64,000 nt of DNA, from the NCBI GenBank assembly GCA_029593915.1, contig CP046147.1:1860001-1924000 (forward strand). Reading direction: 5' to 3'. This document shows positions 1-8,873 of this stretch, piece by piece (the stretch's first letter is position 1; every line of letters begins with the position of its first letter). This DNA is from Candidatus Lucifugimonas marina. GTDB taxonomy: Bacteria; Chloroflexota; Dehalococcoidia; Lucifugimonadales; Lucifugimonadaceae. Both the position numbers and the translations under genes were made by a program. The notes beneath the pieces are model-generated. The model was not told the DNA's origin and searched no databases. It saw nothing but the letters and a program-made list of their open reading frames with translations.

Positions 1-351
1 ATCGTAAAAGCCGTGAAGTGGCAGCGTGATCACTTCGATGAAATCCCGGCGATACTAATCCTGTGCCTTACGTTTGATTCACTACCTGCCGACAATTGGC
101 GTGCCGGTGCGGGCGCGGGTGGATCGATATGGCCTGCGGTGCAAAATGTTTTACTTACAGCTCGTTCTCTCGGCCTAGGAGCAGCGCTTACGACGCTCGG
201 GCTATCGAACCGACCTGCTGCAAAAGAATTGCTGGGACTGCCTTAATTGGTCGAACCGTTCGCCATCATTCCAGTGGGATACCCGATGGGCAAGTTCGGA
301 CCAGTGAGTCGGCGACCGCTAGAAGACGTCGTGCACTACGACCGCTGGTAG
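1..351 (+). pseudogene. nitroreductase family protein, 3' part, interrupted by an in-frame TAA
   Basis: The frame is open from the left edge and reads as the C-terminal part of an FMN-dependent nitroreductase: the segment around HFDEIPAIL, then SIWPAVQNVLLTARSLGLG, which is the family's FMN-binding helix, then KELLGLP. A TAA at 244-246 interrupts it. The same frame continues without a break to TAG at 349-351, encoding VEPFAIIPVGYPMGKFGP and ending HYDRW, which is the normal family C-terminus. One base (GAA to TAA) would explain the stop. The gene is either a recent nonsense mutant or carries a sequence error. The 5' end lies outside the window. Family assignment is firm; whether the product is functional is unknown. 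Confidence 0.75.
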
Positions 352-397
352 ATCAGGAAGCTAGTACACCACAGCCAACTCGAAATGGGTTATCTAT

Positions 398-1426
398 TTA
401 CCCGCGTGTCGGAATTTGCTGAACACGCTGAATCAGATCCGTCAGACGTTCTTCATTGGCAGGATCTTCAGCCATGTCTATCGACACTCGATTTGCGAAT
501 CCTTGGCGGCGTTCGATCTCGGCTGGCAACGAATCGTATGTGCCAGATATAGCGAACTCTCTAACAACCTCGAGTGGAACAGCGCCGGGCATTTCGTCCC
601 ATCGGTTGGTTATCGACATATCGTGAAGCGTCTTGCCAAGTTCTTCTTGTCCGTGAACCTCGAAGACCCTTTGATAAGTGCGGGTGGAACCATAAAAAGC
701 AACTCGCCGCCTGAGTTCCAAAAGCTTCTGTTCAAGCTCGCTTTCAGTGTCGGCCAACGCCATCATTCCGCCGGCTGCTATTTCGATATCACCAGCGTGT
801 CTACCAGCAGCCCGAGCCCCCCGTTCGAGATTCGGCAGAGTTACTTCACGTACGTATTTCTCAGTGGTGAATGAATGCGGTAGTAGACCATCAGCTACAC
901 GTCCCGCAACCCGAGTCATCGCAGGGTTCACCGCAGCTAAAAATATCTTTGGGAACGGAACATCGATTGGTCCAGCATTGAATGCCGGCGGGCAGAGAGT
1001 GAATTGATAATGATCACCTTCGAATGGATGGAGCTCTCCCTTTTGAAACGTTTGCCAAACAGATCGCATCATCAGTACGTACTCTTCCATTCGAGCTGCA
1101 GGCGAAACCCATTCACCGGTACTGAATCGACGTTCGTTGTGCCCTTTGACCTGCGAGCCGAGTCCAATCGAGACGCGCCCACCGGTCATTCGTTGCAATT
1201 CCCACGCCATTTGGGCTGTGACGAAAGGCGATCGAGGAAATGCGATCATCACCGACATACCGATTTCGGCACGAGTGCTAGCGTGGGCGGCTAACGTCCA
1301 GCGTGTTGTTGCCTCGTACTTAAGCTCACCAGTAGTAAGTACGTCGTATCCCAAGCGTTCCAAACGAGCAATTTCCTCTGGAACTGCTTCGAGAACACCC
1401 TCGCCGTACCTACCGACTACTTTCAT
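398..1426 (-). CDS. LLM-class flavin/F420-dependent oxidoreductase
   Basis: A 342-residue luciferase-like monooxygenase-fold protein, resembling the F420-dependent subgroup of TIGR03617 type. Visible features are an N-terminal strand and helix with the family pattern (YDVLTTGELKYEATT), a mid-N-terminal SVMIAFPRSPFVTA segment, then ELQRMTGGRVSIGLGSQVKGH, the conserved loop of this family. The C-terminal third includes the AVNPAMTRVAGRVADG segment seen in coenzyme-binding LLM proteins. Substrate cannot be told from sequence. It is the last gene of a minus-strand operon: its ATG overlaps the upstream cytidylyltransferase stop by 4 nt (1423-1426). It converges with the broken nitroreductase. Confidence 0.85.
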   Translation of the reverse strand: MKVVGRYGEGVLEAVPEEIARLERLGYDVLTTGELKYEATTRWTLAAHASTRAEIGMSVMIAFPRSPFVTAQMAWELQRMTGGRVSIGLGSQVKGHNERRFSTGEWVSPAARMEEYVLMMRSVWQTFQKGELHPFEGDHYQFTLCPPAFNAGPIDVPFPKIFLAAVNPAMTRVAGRVADGLLPHSFTTEKYVREVTLPNLERGARAAGRHAGDIEIAAGGMMALADTESELEQKLLELRRRVAFYGSTRTYQRVFEVHGQEELGKTLHDMSITNRWDEMPGAVPLEVVREFAISGTYDSLPAEIERRQGFANRVSIDMAEDPANEERLTDLIQRVQQIPTRG

Positions 1427-1836
1427 CCGAGATCGGCCGATTTGATTCTCGATATGAGTTCTGTGGTCGAAATCCCCTCGGTATAACCAACCGATTGGTA
1501 AATGCCCATTTCGATTGGCACTTTGTACCAGCGGTCACGAACTTCGGGATCGACATCGTCACCGTGCATTATCAAGTCGATATTGTGCTTTTCGATCCAT
1601 TCTCGAGTTATCTCAAGCGGGGCGTTTGGCACTACTTCATCGACGTATTTACAACCCTCGACTGAGGCGATTCGCTCTTCCATTGAGAGAATCGGGCGAC
1701 GTTTATAGCTTTCTACTGTTTCGTCAGCGTGGATGCCGACCAGAAGAAATTCACCATGCGAACTGGCCTGGCGAAGAAAATTTACGTGACCGTAGTGAAA
1801 CAAATCGGCCACCATATCGACATAAACGCGTTTGAT
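1423..1836 (-). CDS. cytidylyltransferase-fold nucleotidyltransferase (phospho-alcohol activating), non-AUG start
   Basis: A small (about 137 aa) nucleotidyltransferase of the phosphocholine/phosphoethanolamine cytidylyltransferase-like family: HYGHVNFLRQA is the HxGH nucleotide-binding motif, followed by GIHADETVESYK, ILSMEERI and the C-terminal EGISTTELISRI. It would transfer CMP (or another NMP) to a phospho-alcohol. The first ATG (1815) falls inside strand beta-1 (VYVDMVADL); homologues start about seven residues earlier. Reading upstream, the in-frame codons back to TAG at 1896-1894 include no ATG, GTG, TTG or CTG. The best candidate is ATC at 1836-1834, which gives I/M-KRVYVDMVADL and has GAGG (1848-1845) 8 nt upstream. 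Either AUC initiates or one base is wrong. It lies between the LicD-like gene and the LLM gene, in one operon. Confidence 0.8.
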   Translation of the reverse strand: MKRVYVDMVADLFHYGHVNFLRQASSHGEFLLVGIHADETVESYKRRPILSMEERIASVEGCKYVDEVVPNAPLEITREWIEKHNIDLIMHGDDVDPEVRDRWYKVPIEMGIYQSVGYTEGISTTELISRIKSADLG

Positions 1837-1885
1837 TTCAGTTACCTCATCAAGAATTACTAAATCGAGTGTTCGCCCAGTTTGT

Positions 1886-2782
1886 TTACTGGGCTATTAG
1901 AGCGTTCGCCCTACCAATCGGGTGTTCGGGGTCGGGTGCGTAGAGGTATTCAACGTTCGGTTTAAGTTCCTCTAGATACAAAATTTCTTTGCGCCCATCG
2001 AGATCAACAGCGACTACGTAACAGGCTTCCTCTGGCAGTCTGAAGTACACATACCCTTCGGAATTTGTGTTCGTCTTATCAAGACCGGTCAAAACGGATG
2101 TTGGTGCCAGAGTAACCTCTGCCCCTGCGACAGTTTCACCGTCGAATCCAACAACCTTAATACTGCCGGTGTGTTGAGCTTCGTCACGTTGATTCGCGAG
2201 TCGCAGCGGGTTGTTTGAATCGGACAACTGACTGTGATCTTCCATCAAGTCCAAAACTTCCTGTTCGAATTCTCCCGCTTCTTTCGGGGTCTCCCAGTCA
2301 TCACCGTATTTCAGGCGAAAATACTCTTCAGGAGGATTCGGCACCATGAACGTCGTTCCAAGGAATTCGATCTCCTTGAGGTTTTCATGCAGGCTCGCGG
2401 GGATTTTCAGAACAGGCCACTGGTAGATGTTGCCATCGATTATTCGATAGCACGTCCAATCCATTTGGATGCCATCTTTTTTGAGGTCAACACTTATGTG
2501 GAGCTCGCTATCGATCACATCAGCCGAGTAGCCGTGCTTACGAAATTCGACAGCAGCCTGCTCGACTATTTCGTCAGTCAATCCATGAAGTCCGATCACC
2601 GATCCGATATCGAGATCATCATCCCATGGAATGAAGGCTCCATCTCGCACAGCCCCTAAACATGTACCATGTCGCAAAAAGAAGGGTATTCCGAGATCGT
2701 TGAGAATCTGCTTTGCTTCCTTTAGAAGCACTTCAGCAACCGACATATCCATCGGCTCGAACAGGGTTGCATTTAAGCCCAT
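1886..2782 (-). CDS. LicD-family phosphotransferase with C-terminal Ig-like domain
   Basis: A 298-residue protein. The first ~200 residues carry the LicD nucleotidyltransferase-fold core: GTCLGAVRDGAFIPWDDDLD is the diagnostic motif with metal-binding acidic residues, and YGDDWETP is the usual C-terminal LicD signature. LicD proteins transfer phosphocholine or a similar group from a CDP carrier to a glycan or teichoic acid. Residues ~215-290 form an extra beta-rich module (SIKVVGFDGETVAGAEVTLA) like a carboxypeptidase-regulatory/Ig-like domain. The start at 2782 is chosen because AGGAGGG sits 5-6 nt upstream; the longer open frame to 2905 lacks a ribosome site. It is first in the operon with a cytidylyltransferase, which fits making and using a CDP-activated group. 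Confidence 0.8.
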   Translation of the reverse strand: MGLNATLFEPMDMSVAEVLLKEAKQILNDLGIPFFLRHGTCLGAVRDGAFIPWDDDLDIGSVIGLHGLTDEIVEQAAVEFRKHGYSADVIDSELHISVDLKKDGIQMDWTCYRIIDGNIYQWPVLKIPASLHENLKEIEFLGTTFMVPNPPEEYFRLKYGDDWETPKEAGEFEQEVLDLMEDHSQLSDSNNPLRLANQRDEAQHTGSIKVVGFDGETVAGAEVTLAPTSVLTGLDKTNTNSEGYVYFRLPEEACYVVAVDLDGRKEILYLEELKPNVEYLYAPDPEHPIGRANALIAQ

Positions 2783-3147
2783 AGATTCCCTCCTATGCGG
2801 AAAAGCGTGAAGCACATCCGCTGATGGGCAACGTTTGAAGATAGGTTGCCAATCATACAGAGATAGCGAACGGGTATTGGTTACCGAACCTCTAACCTGC
2901 TGCACTTTGGCAGCAAACGCTCTCGTAGCTTGAATCTTCTAGACGCTGCACGGTAAACATAGTGCTGGCGATAATCGGCCTACGAAAACGGCGGTTATTG
3001 CTCGATGTGGCGCCTAATACTAGTGATAGGAACTCATTGCTAACTCGCCTAACACCGATCAAAATTTCACCTGTCGAACAAGATTTCCTCAATAAAATCG
3101 AACAACTCAGTTCTCGATCTGGCTCTCATTCGCCGAGCCTGGGAACG

Positions 3148-4224
3148 ATGCAACAGGCGATACCCGAAATCAAAGTCGATATCGACGCCTGTTACTTATC
3201 TAACCCGCTAGCGACCGATTTGTTCTGGTCGTACTTCAACGCCGATGTGCTCGCAGACCCTGAGTTGTTCAAGCGAATGCTGGAGGCGTACCCCTCACAA
3301 AACTCGGCTATCGCAGAACGACTTTCGAGTGCGATCGGAGCGAATGCCGACAGCCTGTTCATAGCGAACGGTGCGACTGAAGCCATTCAGGCTGTAATTC
3401 ACAACTTCTCCTCGCATATTCACATCAACACTCCTACATTTTCGCCCTATTACGAATTTGCAGGACCTGACACCCGGGTCACCCAGTTCCAGCTGGCCCC
3501 TTCCAACAATTTTGCTGTAGATCCAGAGGAATATGTAAATTCGGTCCTACGCAGCGGAGCTGACACGGCTGTGCTGATCTCGCCGAATAACCCCGACGGG
3601 CATCTGATACCTGACACCGATCTTGAGTGGATTCTTTCGAAGTTATCCATGCTGGAGACGATAATCGTCGATGAGAGCTTCATCCATTTTGCGGAGAGAT
3701 CTAAGCCTGCCGGTGAACTGCCGACGCTCACAGGGATTACCGATCAGTTCGATAACGTCACGGTAGTGAAGAGCATGTCGAAAGATTTCGGTATAGCGGG
3801 AATTCGAGCGGGATACGCAATCATGCCGCCTAAACGGGTCGCACAGCTACTCAATCATGGCTACTTGTGGAATACGAGTGGCATGGCAGAGTACTTCTTC
3901 TCGCTGTTTGATCGTTCGGATTTTTCGAGTCGATATCTTCGAGAGCTAGCGACCTACAAAACTTTCATCAGCAAGTTCACAGCTTCAACATCACAGTTTG
4001 ATTTTGTCCAGGCATTCGATACAAGTGCCAACTTTCAACTGATGAAAATGCCTGAGCAGGTATCAGCTGAAGTTGCGGCTGCTTTGCTGCTACTGCGCCA
4101 CGGCATATACACCCGAAGTTGTGGCGACAAAATTGGGCTCGACGGTGAATACCTCAGGGTTGCCATTCGAACTGAGTCTGAAAACGCCAAAGTCCTGAGT
4201 GCCATCACCGACATTCTCGGCTGA
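3148..4224 (+). CDS. class I/II PLP-dependent aminotransferase (HisC-like)
   Basis: A fold-type I aminotransferase of about 358 residues. Visible motifs: ANGATEAIQAV (cofactor phosphate loop), SPNNPDGH (the NPxG-type motif), IIVDESFIHF (Asp and Tyr-equivalent strand), VVKSMSKDFGIAGIRAGY (the Lys of SMSKDF is the Schiff-base residue) and LRVAIRT (Arg that binds the substrate carboxylate or phosphate). It resembles histidinol-phosphate and threonine-phosphate decarboxylase-type enzymes found in surface-polysaccharide loci. The frame is open back to a GTG at 2962, but the extra 62 residues have no family character and no ribosome site, so ATG 3148 is preferred with moderate certainty. It is divergent from the LicD operon and may supply an amino-alcohol or aminophosphonate precursor; that is inference. 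Confidence 0.75.
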   Translation: MQQAIPEIKVDIDACYLSNPLATDLFWSYFNADVLADPELFKRMLEAYPSQNSAIAERLSSAIGANADSLFIANGATEAIQAVIHNFSSHIHINTPTFSPYYEFAGPDTRVTQFQLAPSNNFAVDPEEYVNSVLRSGADTAVLISPNNPDGHLIPDTDLEWILSKLSMLETIIVDESFIHFAERSKPAGELPTLTGITDQFDNVTVVKSMSKDFGIAGIRAGYAIMPPKRVAQLLNHGYLWNTSGMAEYFFSLFDRSDFSSRYLRELATYKTFISKFTASTSQFDFVQAFDTSANFQLMKMPEQVSAEVAAALLLLRHGIYTRSCGDKIGLDGEYLRVAIRTESENAKVLSAITDILG

Positions 4225-4516
4225 TACAAGTTCTGAGCTAGCTAAATTCAGATTTGTGCGGCTTACGAGTCTGCACATGACGGCTACTCGCACCACAGAA
4301 TCATCGCAACGGGAGTTACTGCAACTACTACTCTCCATTACGACGGTTAGCGATACGAAAACTGGCAAACACTTACGTTATCGCCCAACTCGAGCTTGCT
4401 CAGAATAATTACACGATCCTCATCACCGCTCCTTCCGTGCTCACATGGGGGCATTGTAAAAAGATTCACAAGCGCTAAGTGGCTGGACTCCAAAAAGTGA
4501 TTTGATAGGACGTGTT
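4225..4516. other. intergenic region upstream of the nitrate reductase operon
   Basis: 292 bases without a convincing gene. It must hold the promoter of the napA operon. AGGA at 4506-4510, about 7 nt before the napA ATG, is the ribosome site. I see no clear FNR/CRP-type palindrome or NarL-like sites by eye, and no terminator hairpin behind the aminotransferase. Confidence 0.5.
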
Positions 4517-6931
4517 ATGGAACAAGTTACCCGTCGGAACTTCATTAAGTTTTCGTCGGCTGCAGTTGTAGCAACTGCGAGCACCGGGTTGCTATCTAAC
4601 GTCACACGAGGTGACGTTGCCGAAGAGGGTGTTGAAGAGATCGAAGGTCTCGAGTGGAATAAGATTCCGTGCCGTTTCTGCGGCACGGGATGTGGAACAT
4701 TGCTCGGCACCAAAGATGGCAAGATTGAATCCGTCAAAGGTGACCCGGAAGCTCCGGTAAACAGAGGTCTACTCTGTGTAAAGGGATACGGACTGCTGAA
4801 GATTCAGAACGGATCTGACAGGCTGACCGACCCTCTCATTCTGGCAACTTCGAAGTCAGACCCTGAACCTCGATATCGCAAGGCATCGTGGAGCGAAGCA
4901 CTCGATCTCGTCGCCAGCAAAATGGCCGAGGCGAGAGCTGAACACGGACCAAGCTCAGTAGCGATGTTCGGTTCTGGTCAGTGGACCATCTGGGAAGGCT
5001 ACGCCGCTGCCAAACTCTGGAAGGGTGGAATTCAGTCGAACAGCATCGAGCCGAACGCTCGACACTGTATGGCCAGTGCTGTTGCAGGATTCGCAACCAC
5101 GTTCGGCATGGACGAGCCTATGGGCTGCTATGACGACTTCGAGCACGCTAATGCGTTTGTGCTCTGGGGTTCGAACATGGCTGAGATGCACCCCATGCTG
5201 TGGGCTCGCATCACCCAACGTCGATTAGTCGAAACTTCGACGAAAATCGTCAATATGACAGTAGCCAGCAATCGAACCAGTGAAATGGCTGATCAAGAGG
5301 TTATTTTCAAACCTCAGTCCGACCTGGCGATTGCAAACGGAATTGCGAACCAGATCATTCTGCGTGGCAACGTAAACCATGACTTCTTGACCAAGCACGC
5401 TGTGTTCAAGAGAGGCAAGCTCGACATCGGATATGGGCTCGAAGATAAGTTCAAATTCGCTGAAGAAGCTTCGGCAGCTACGTTCGAAGAGTATTCAGAG
5501 TTCGTATCTGAATACACACCTGAAGTTGTTGAAGAAATCAGCGGTGTAACCCCTGAAGAACTCAACGCACTCGTCGATATCTACGCCGATCCAAACGTCA
5601 AAGTGATGTCGCTGTGGACGATGGGAGTGAACCAACACACCCGTGGAACGTGGATGAACAACCTCATCTACAACCTCCACTTGCTCACAGGCAAAATCGC
5701 AACACCTGGTAACAGTCCGTTCTCACTGACCGGGCAGCCAAGTGCTTGCGGTACTGCTCGTGAAGTAGGCACGTTCACTCACCGTCTGCCTGCCGATCTT
5801 GTTGTGGCAAATCCTGAACACAGGAAATTTGCTGAGGAGATTTGGAATGTACCGGAAGGAACAATTCCGGCGGCACCGTCATATCACGCAGTCGAAATGG
5901 TCAGAGCTATTGATCGTGGTGAAGTGAAGTTCTTCTGGTCGCAGGTTTCTAACCCGTTCCAGGACTTCGCCAACCTCAACCGATACGTCGACGCCGTAAA
6001 ACGCGAAGACTGTTTCGTTGTGGCATCTGATGTGTACCCGACGAGAACGACAGAACTAGCCGACGTCATTCTTCCAACGGCCATGTGGTCGGAAAAGGAA
6101 GGTGCATTCGGTAACAGTGAACGTCGTACTCACTTCTGGAAACAGATCACGAAAGCACCGGGGCAGGCAAAGTCCGACCTGTGGCAGGTGATCGAAGTTG
6201 CCAAGCGTTTGGGTATGGGTAACTTGTTCGACTACTCAGCGAGTGAATACCCGCTGGTAGATGGCCAGTTGCACTCCGACGCTTCTGTGGAAGCCGGCTT
6301 CTACATGGAGAAGGCTCTTTGGGAAGAGTACCGAAAATTCGGTCTGGGTCACGCTCACGATCTGGCTCCATTTGAGCTTTACCACGAGACACGCGGTCTT
6401 CGATGGCCGGTTGTCGATGGTAAAGAAACCAAATGGCGTTACAACGAAGAGTACGACCCCTATGTGCCCGAAGGCGAAGGCTTCAGGTTCTACGGAAACG
6501 ATGCCAAGACAGATGGTAAGGCGATCATCTGGCTGAGAGCGTACGAGCCGCCGCCTGAGGTTCCGGATATCGAATACCCGATGTGGTTGATGACCGGTCG
6601 TGTGCTCGAGCACTGGCACAGCGGAACGATGACTAAACGGGTTCCAAGTTTGTGGAAAGCGTACCCACACGCCACCGCAAATATTCACCCGAGGGATGCC
6701 ATCAAGATGGATGTCGAACATGGTGAAAAAATCAGGGTCACGTCACGACGTGGCAGCTGTGAAGTCACTGTCGATATCGGAGGTCGTGTAAAGCCACCTC
6801 AAGGCATGGTTTACGTTCCGTGGTTCGATGAAGACGTAATGATCAACAACGTAACGCTTGATGCTTACTGTCCGATATCGAAACAAACTGACTTCAAAAA
6901 ATGCGCAGTAAAAATCGAGAAGTTGTCATGA
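4517..6931 (+). CDS. napA: periplasmic nitrate reductase catalytic subunit, NapA type
   Basis: An 804-residue Mo-bis-MGD enzyme that reduces nitrate to nitrite outside the membrane. A Tat signal (RRNFIKFSSAAVVA) is followed by the 4Fe-4S motif CRFCGTGCGTLLG...LLCVKGY, the NapA form (CxxCxxxC...C). NARHCMASAVAGFATTFGMD contains the Cys expected to ligate molybdenum, and GCYDDFEHANAFVLWGSNMA is nearly invariant in NapA. The C-terminal MGD-binding domain includes TGRVLEHWHSGTMTKRVP. Length is typical (about 800-830). ATG 4517 is chosen over the in-frame TTG 4502 because of TAGGA 7 nt upstream. Its TGA overlaps the napB ATG by 4 nt. No napD chaperone or napC gene is nearby; a ferredoxin plus NrfD protein takes the electron-input place. 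Confidence 0.92.
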   Translation: MEQVTRRNFIKFSSAAVVATASTGLLSNVTRGDVAEEGVEEIEGLEWNKIPCRFCGTGCGTLLGTKDGKIESVKGDPEAPVNRGLLCVKGYGLLKIQNGSDRLTDPLILATSKSDPEPRYRKASWSEALDLVASKMAEARAEHGPSSVAMFGSGQWTIWEGYAAAKLWKGGIQSNSIEPNARHCMASAVAGFATTFGMDEPMGCYDDFEHANAFVLWGSNMAEMHPMLWARITQRRLVETSTKIVNMTVASNRTSEMADQEVIFKPQSDLAIANGIANQIILRGNVNHDFLTKHAVFKRGKLDIGYGLEDKFKFAEEASAATFEEYSEFVSEYTPEVVEEISGVTPEELNALVDIYADPNVKVMSLWTMGVNQHTRGTWMNNLIYNLHLLTGKIATPGNSPFSLTGQPSACGTAREVGTFTHRLPADLVVANPEHRKFAEEIWNVPEGTIPAAPSYHAVEMVRAIDRGEVKFFWSQVSNPFQDFANLNRYVDAVKREDCFVVASDVYPTRTTELADVILPTAMWSEKEGAFGNSERRTHFWKQITKAPGQAKSDLWQVIEVAKRLGMGNLFDYSASEYPLVDGQLHSDASVEAGFYMEKALWEEYRKFGLGHAHDLAPFELYHETRGLRWPVVDGKETKWRYNEEYDPYVPEGEGFRFYGNDAKTDGKAIIWLRAYEPPPEVPDIEYPMWLMTGRVLEHWHSGTMTKRVPSLWKAYPHATANIHPRDAIKMDVEHGEKIRVTSRRGSCEVTVDIGGRVKPPQGMVYVPWFDEDVMINNVTLDAYCPISKQTDFKKCAVKIEKLS

Positions 6932-7569
6932 AGAATTTCTCAGTTACGCCTACAGCCAAAACACTCGTAATTGGGTTCTCGCTTCTAGCGTTAGCAATGG
7001 TGGCTTGTACATCGGCAGATGATCCGGATCCGACTGCAACGCAGAAACCGGCTCCGGCTACACAAGCCCCAGCGCCGACTGCTACGACTGAACCTCAAAC
7101 GGGTGGTGAAACTCCGCTTGCACCGACAGAAACTCCTGTTGCGGTTGAAGAGCCCACTAAGGCTCCAGACCCAACAGTTGCTCCTGTCGCAACACAAGCT
7201 CCGGCACCAACAGCGACTCCTGATCCGTTCGTAACTCTCAAGTCGATCATTTCTGGCGACGTAGAGCCGAACAGGTTTATAGAAGTTTCGCCAGGTGATG
7301 GTGAACTACTGGAACGCCTCTTCGCAGATGCACCACCAGTAGCTGCGCACTACATCGGCGACATTCGAATAACGCTGAAGAGTAACCAGTGCATCACCTG
7401 TCACGAAGGCGGATTCGCATCGGGCGGAAGTGTTGCAACAGGTATTCCTATCAGCCACTACACCGATCAATACACGATGGACGTGTCGAATGATCTGGAT
7501 CCACGGCGATACATGTGTACCTCGTGCCACGTTGCGCAGGTCACTGATCCGGTTCCGTGGGCGGAGTAG
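6928..7569 (+). CDS. napB: NapB-type dihaem cytochrome c, lipoprotein form
   Basis: A 213-residue electron-transfer subunit for NapA. The N-terminus is a lipoprotein signal (LALAMVACTS; Cys is the lipidation site) rather than the usual cleavable signal of NapB. A ~65-residue Thr/Pro/Ala-rich linker (repeats of TATQKPAPAT type) follows. The C-terminal domain has two haem motifs, CITCH and CTSCH, in the NapB context: PPVAAHYIGDI before the first and PRRYMCTSCHVAQ around the second. His in AHYIG and ISHYT are plausible axial ligands. It is translationally coupled to napA (ATGA overlap). The linker and lipid anchor would tether NapAB to the outer face of a single membrane, as expected in a monoderm Chloroflexota cell (inference). 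Confidence 0.88.
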   Translation: MKNFSVTPTAKTLVIGFSLLALAMVACTSADDPDPTATQKPAPATQAPAPTATTEPQTGGETPLAPTETPVAVEEPTKAPDPTVAPVATQAPAPTATPDPFVTLKSIISGDVEPNRFIEVSPGDGELLERLFADAPPVAAHYIGDIRITLKSNQCITCHEGGFASGGSVATGIPISHYTDQYTMDVSNDLDPRRYMCTSCHVAQVTDPVPWAE

Positions 7570-7593
7570 CTAAAACTAAGTTGAGTTAGGTTC

Positions 7594-7646
7594 GTGCTGT
7601 GCGAGAAAACATCGCACGGCACGAGTGCCTCGCATAGAAGAGGCAC
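7594..7646 (+). promoter_or_regulatory. two tandem hairpins in the napB-ferredoxin gap
   Basis: Hairpin 1 (7594-7622) has an 11-bp stem, GTGCTGTGCGA pairing with TCGCACGGCAC with one G-U, and a 7-nt loop. Hairpin 2 (7625-7646) has a 7-bp stem, GTGCCTC with GAGGCAC. Neither is followed by a T run, so they are not typical terminators. They begin 24 nt after the napB stop and may be an mRNA processing or stability element that sets different levels for napAB and the downstream genes. The rest of the gap (7647-7871) holds an AAGGAGAG string at 7666-7673 that serves no credible ORF, and nothing else I recognise. Confidence 0.45.
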
Positions 7647-7871
7647 AACAGCAATATCGATATCGAAGGAGAGAGACAGTTCGGTTGTGATGGACTTCGA
7701 AACATCACATGGCACACGAGATTTTCTCTAGGTGCCAACTGGTAAATATTCACCAATAAACGGTATGCACATGAAATCTTCATCACTGTTGATAGAAGCG
7801 TATGTGAACCGTTAGATATCGTTCAATGCAATGTAGTGCGGGCTGGCTTTTTATTCTCGGGGGAATGCAGA

Positions 7872-8873
7872 TTGGAATCTCACTCAGACATCGATCAAGT
7901 GAGCGACGATAAACCAAAAAATTGGGATATTAGTCGCCGCAAGATGATCAAGATGCTCGGGGGAGCTACAGCGGCTGGACTGGCGGTTGGCTACCTACCG
8001 AAGGCACTTCGAGCAGAACCAGTTGCAGAGAATGCAGCTGATTTTCAAGTAGCAACCGATGCTGAATCATCAGAGCGACTTCGCCAGTGGATGATGATCA
8101 TCGATCTTCGTCGTTGTGATGGCTGCCAATCTCAAGGCACCCCTCCGCAATGTACTGAAGCCTGCAATATGGGGCATTTCGTTCCAAAACCCATGCAGTG
8201 GATCGAAGTGTACGAGCACGAGCTAAGTCGAGACGTGGGAGAAATTGCTCCTCTCGACTCATCGACGACTCCGCCGATTGAAGGCACCAAGTTCATGCCA
8301 ACTCCTTGCATGCAGTGCCAGAACGCACCGTGTGTAAACGTCTGCCCTGTCGGAGCTACATGGACAACACCTGAGGGAATTACCCTCATCGACCAGAATC
8401 GCTGCATTGGTTGCCGCATGTGTATGGCTGCATGCCCATACGAGCGACGATCGTTCACATGGGGCGAGCCTCCAACGTCTCATGCTGCTGATTTCGTCGA
8501 GCATTCTGTCGAGCACCAACTCCCGATCCAAAAGGGTGTTGTTTACAAATGTGACTTCTGTCCAGAGATGGCTCGTGCTGGACGCCTGCCATTCTGTGCG
8601 TCATCTTGCCCTCAAAACGCCATCTACTACGGCGACCTTGAGGAAGATCTGGCCAGCAATGGCGATGAAGTCGTTCGAGTTAGCGAATTCCTAGCTGAAC
8701 ATTCTGCGTTCAGGCACAAGGAAGAGCTTCGAACGAGGCCACGCGTTTACTACATCGATGGTCACGGTGAATTGGCAGGTAGAGATCCTAAAACTCACGG
8801 AACCATGCCTGTGCGCTGGAACATTGATCTCGATATCAAAGATGGCGCCAAGAATTGGGAGCGTTCCTCCTGA
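7872..8873 (+). CDS. Tat-exported four-cluster ferredoxin (NrfC/PhsB/HybA-like)
   Basis: About 333 residues. A Tat signal (SRRKMIKMLGGATAAGLAVG) is followed by four cysteine groups of the DmsB/NrfC family: CDGCQSQGTPPQCTEAC, CMQCQNAPCVNVCPVG, CIGCRMCMAACPYERR and CDFCPEMARAGRLPFCASSCP. These would bind four 4Fe-4S clusters and carry electrons between the NrfD-type membrane subunit and the molybdenum enzyme or cytochromes. TTG 7872 is chosen because GGGGGA lies 8 nt upstream; GTG 7836 and GTG 7899 are alternatives. Its TGA overlaps the next ATG by one base, so it is coupled to the NrfD gene. Confidence 0.87.
   Translation: MESHSDIDQVSDDKPKNWDISRRKMIKMLGGATAAGLAVGYLPKALRAEPVAENAADFQVATDAESSERLRQWMMIIDLRRCDGCQSQGTPPQCTEACNMGHFVPKPMQWIEVYEHELSRDVGEIAPLDSSTTPPIEGTKFMPTPCMQCQNAPCVNVCPVGATWTTPEGITLIDQNRCIGCRMCMAACPYERRSFTWGEPPTSHAADFVEHSVEHQLPIQKGVVYKCDFCPEMARAGRLPFCASSCPQNAIYYGDLEEDLASNGDEVVRVSEFLAEHSAFRHKEELRTRPRVYYIDGHGELAGRDPKTHGTMPVRWNIDLDIKDGAKNWERSS

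Noticed and set aside
7689..7731. A 13-codon ORF between napB and the ferredoxin gene, perhaps a leader peptide
   Set aside because: The AAGGAGAG string is about 17 nt from any start and there is no attenuator after it.
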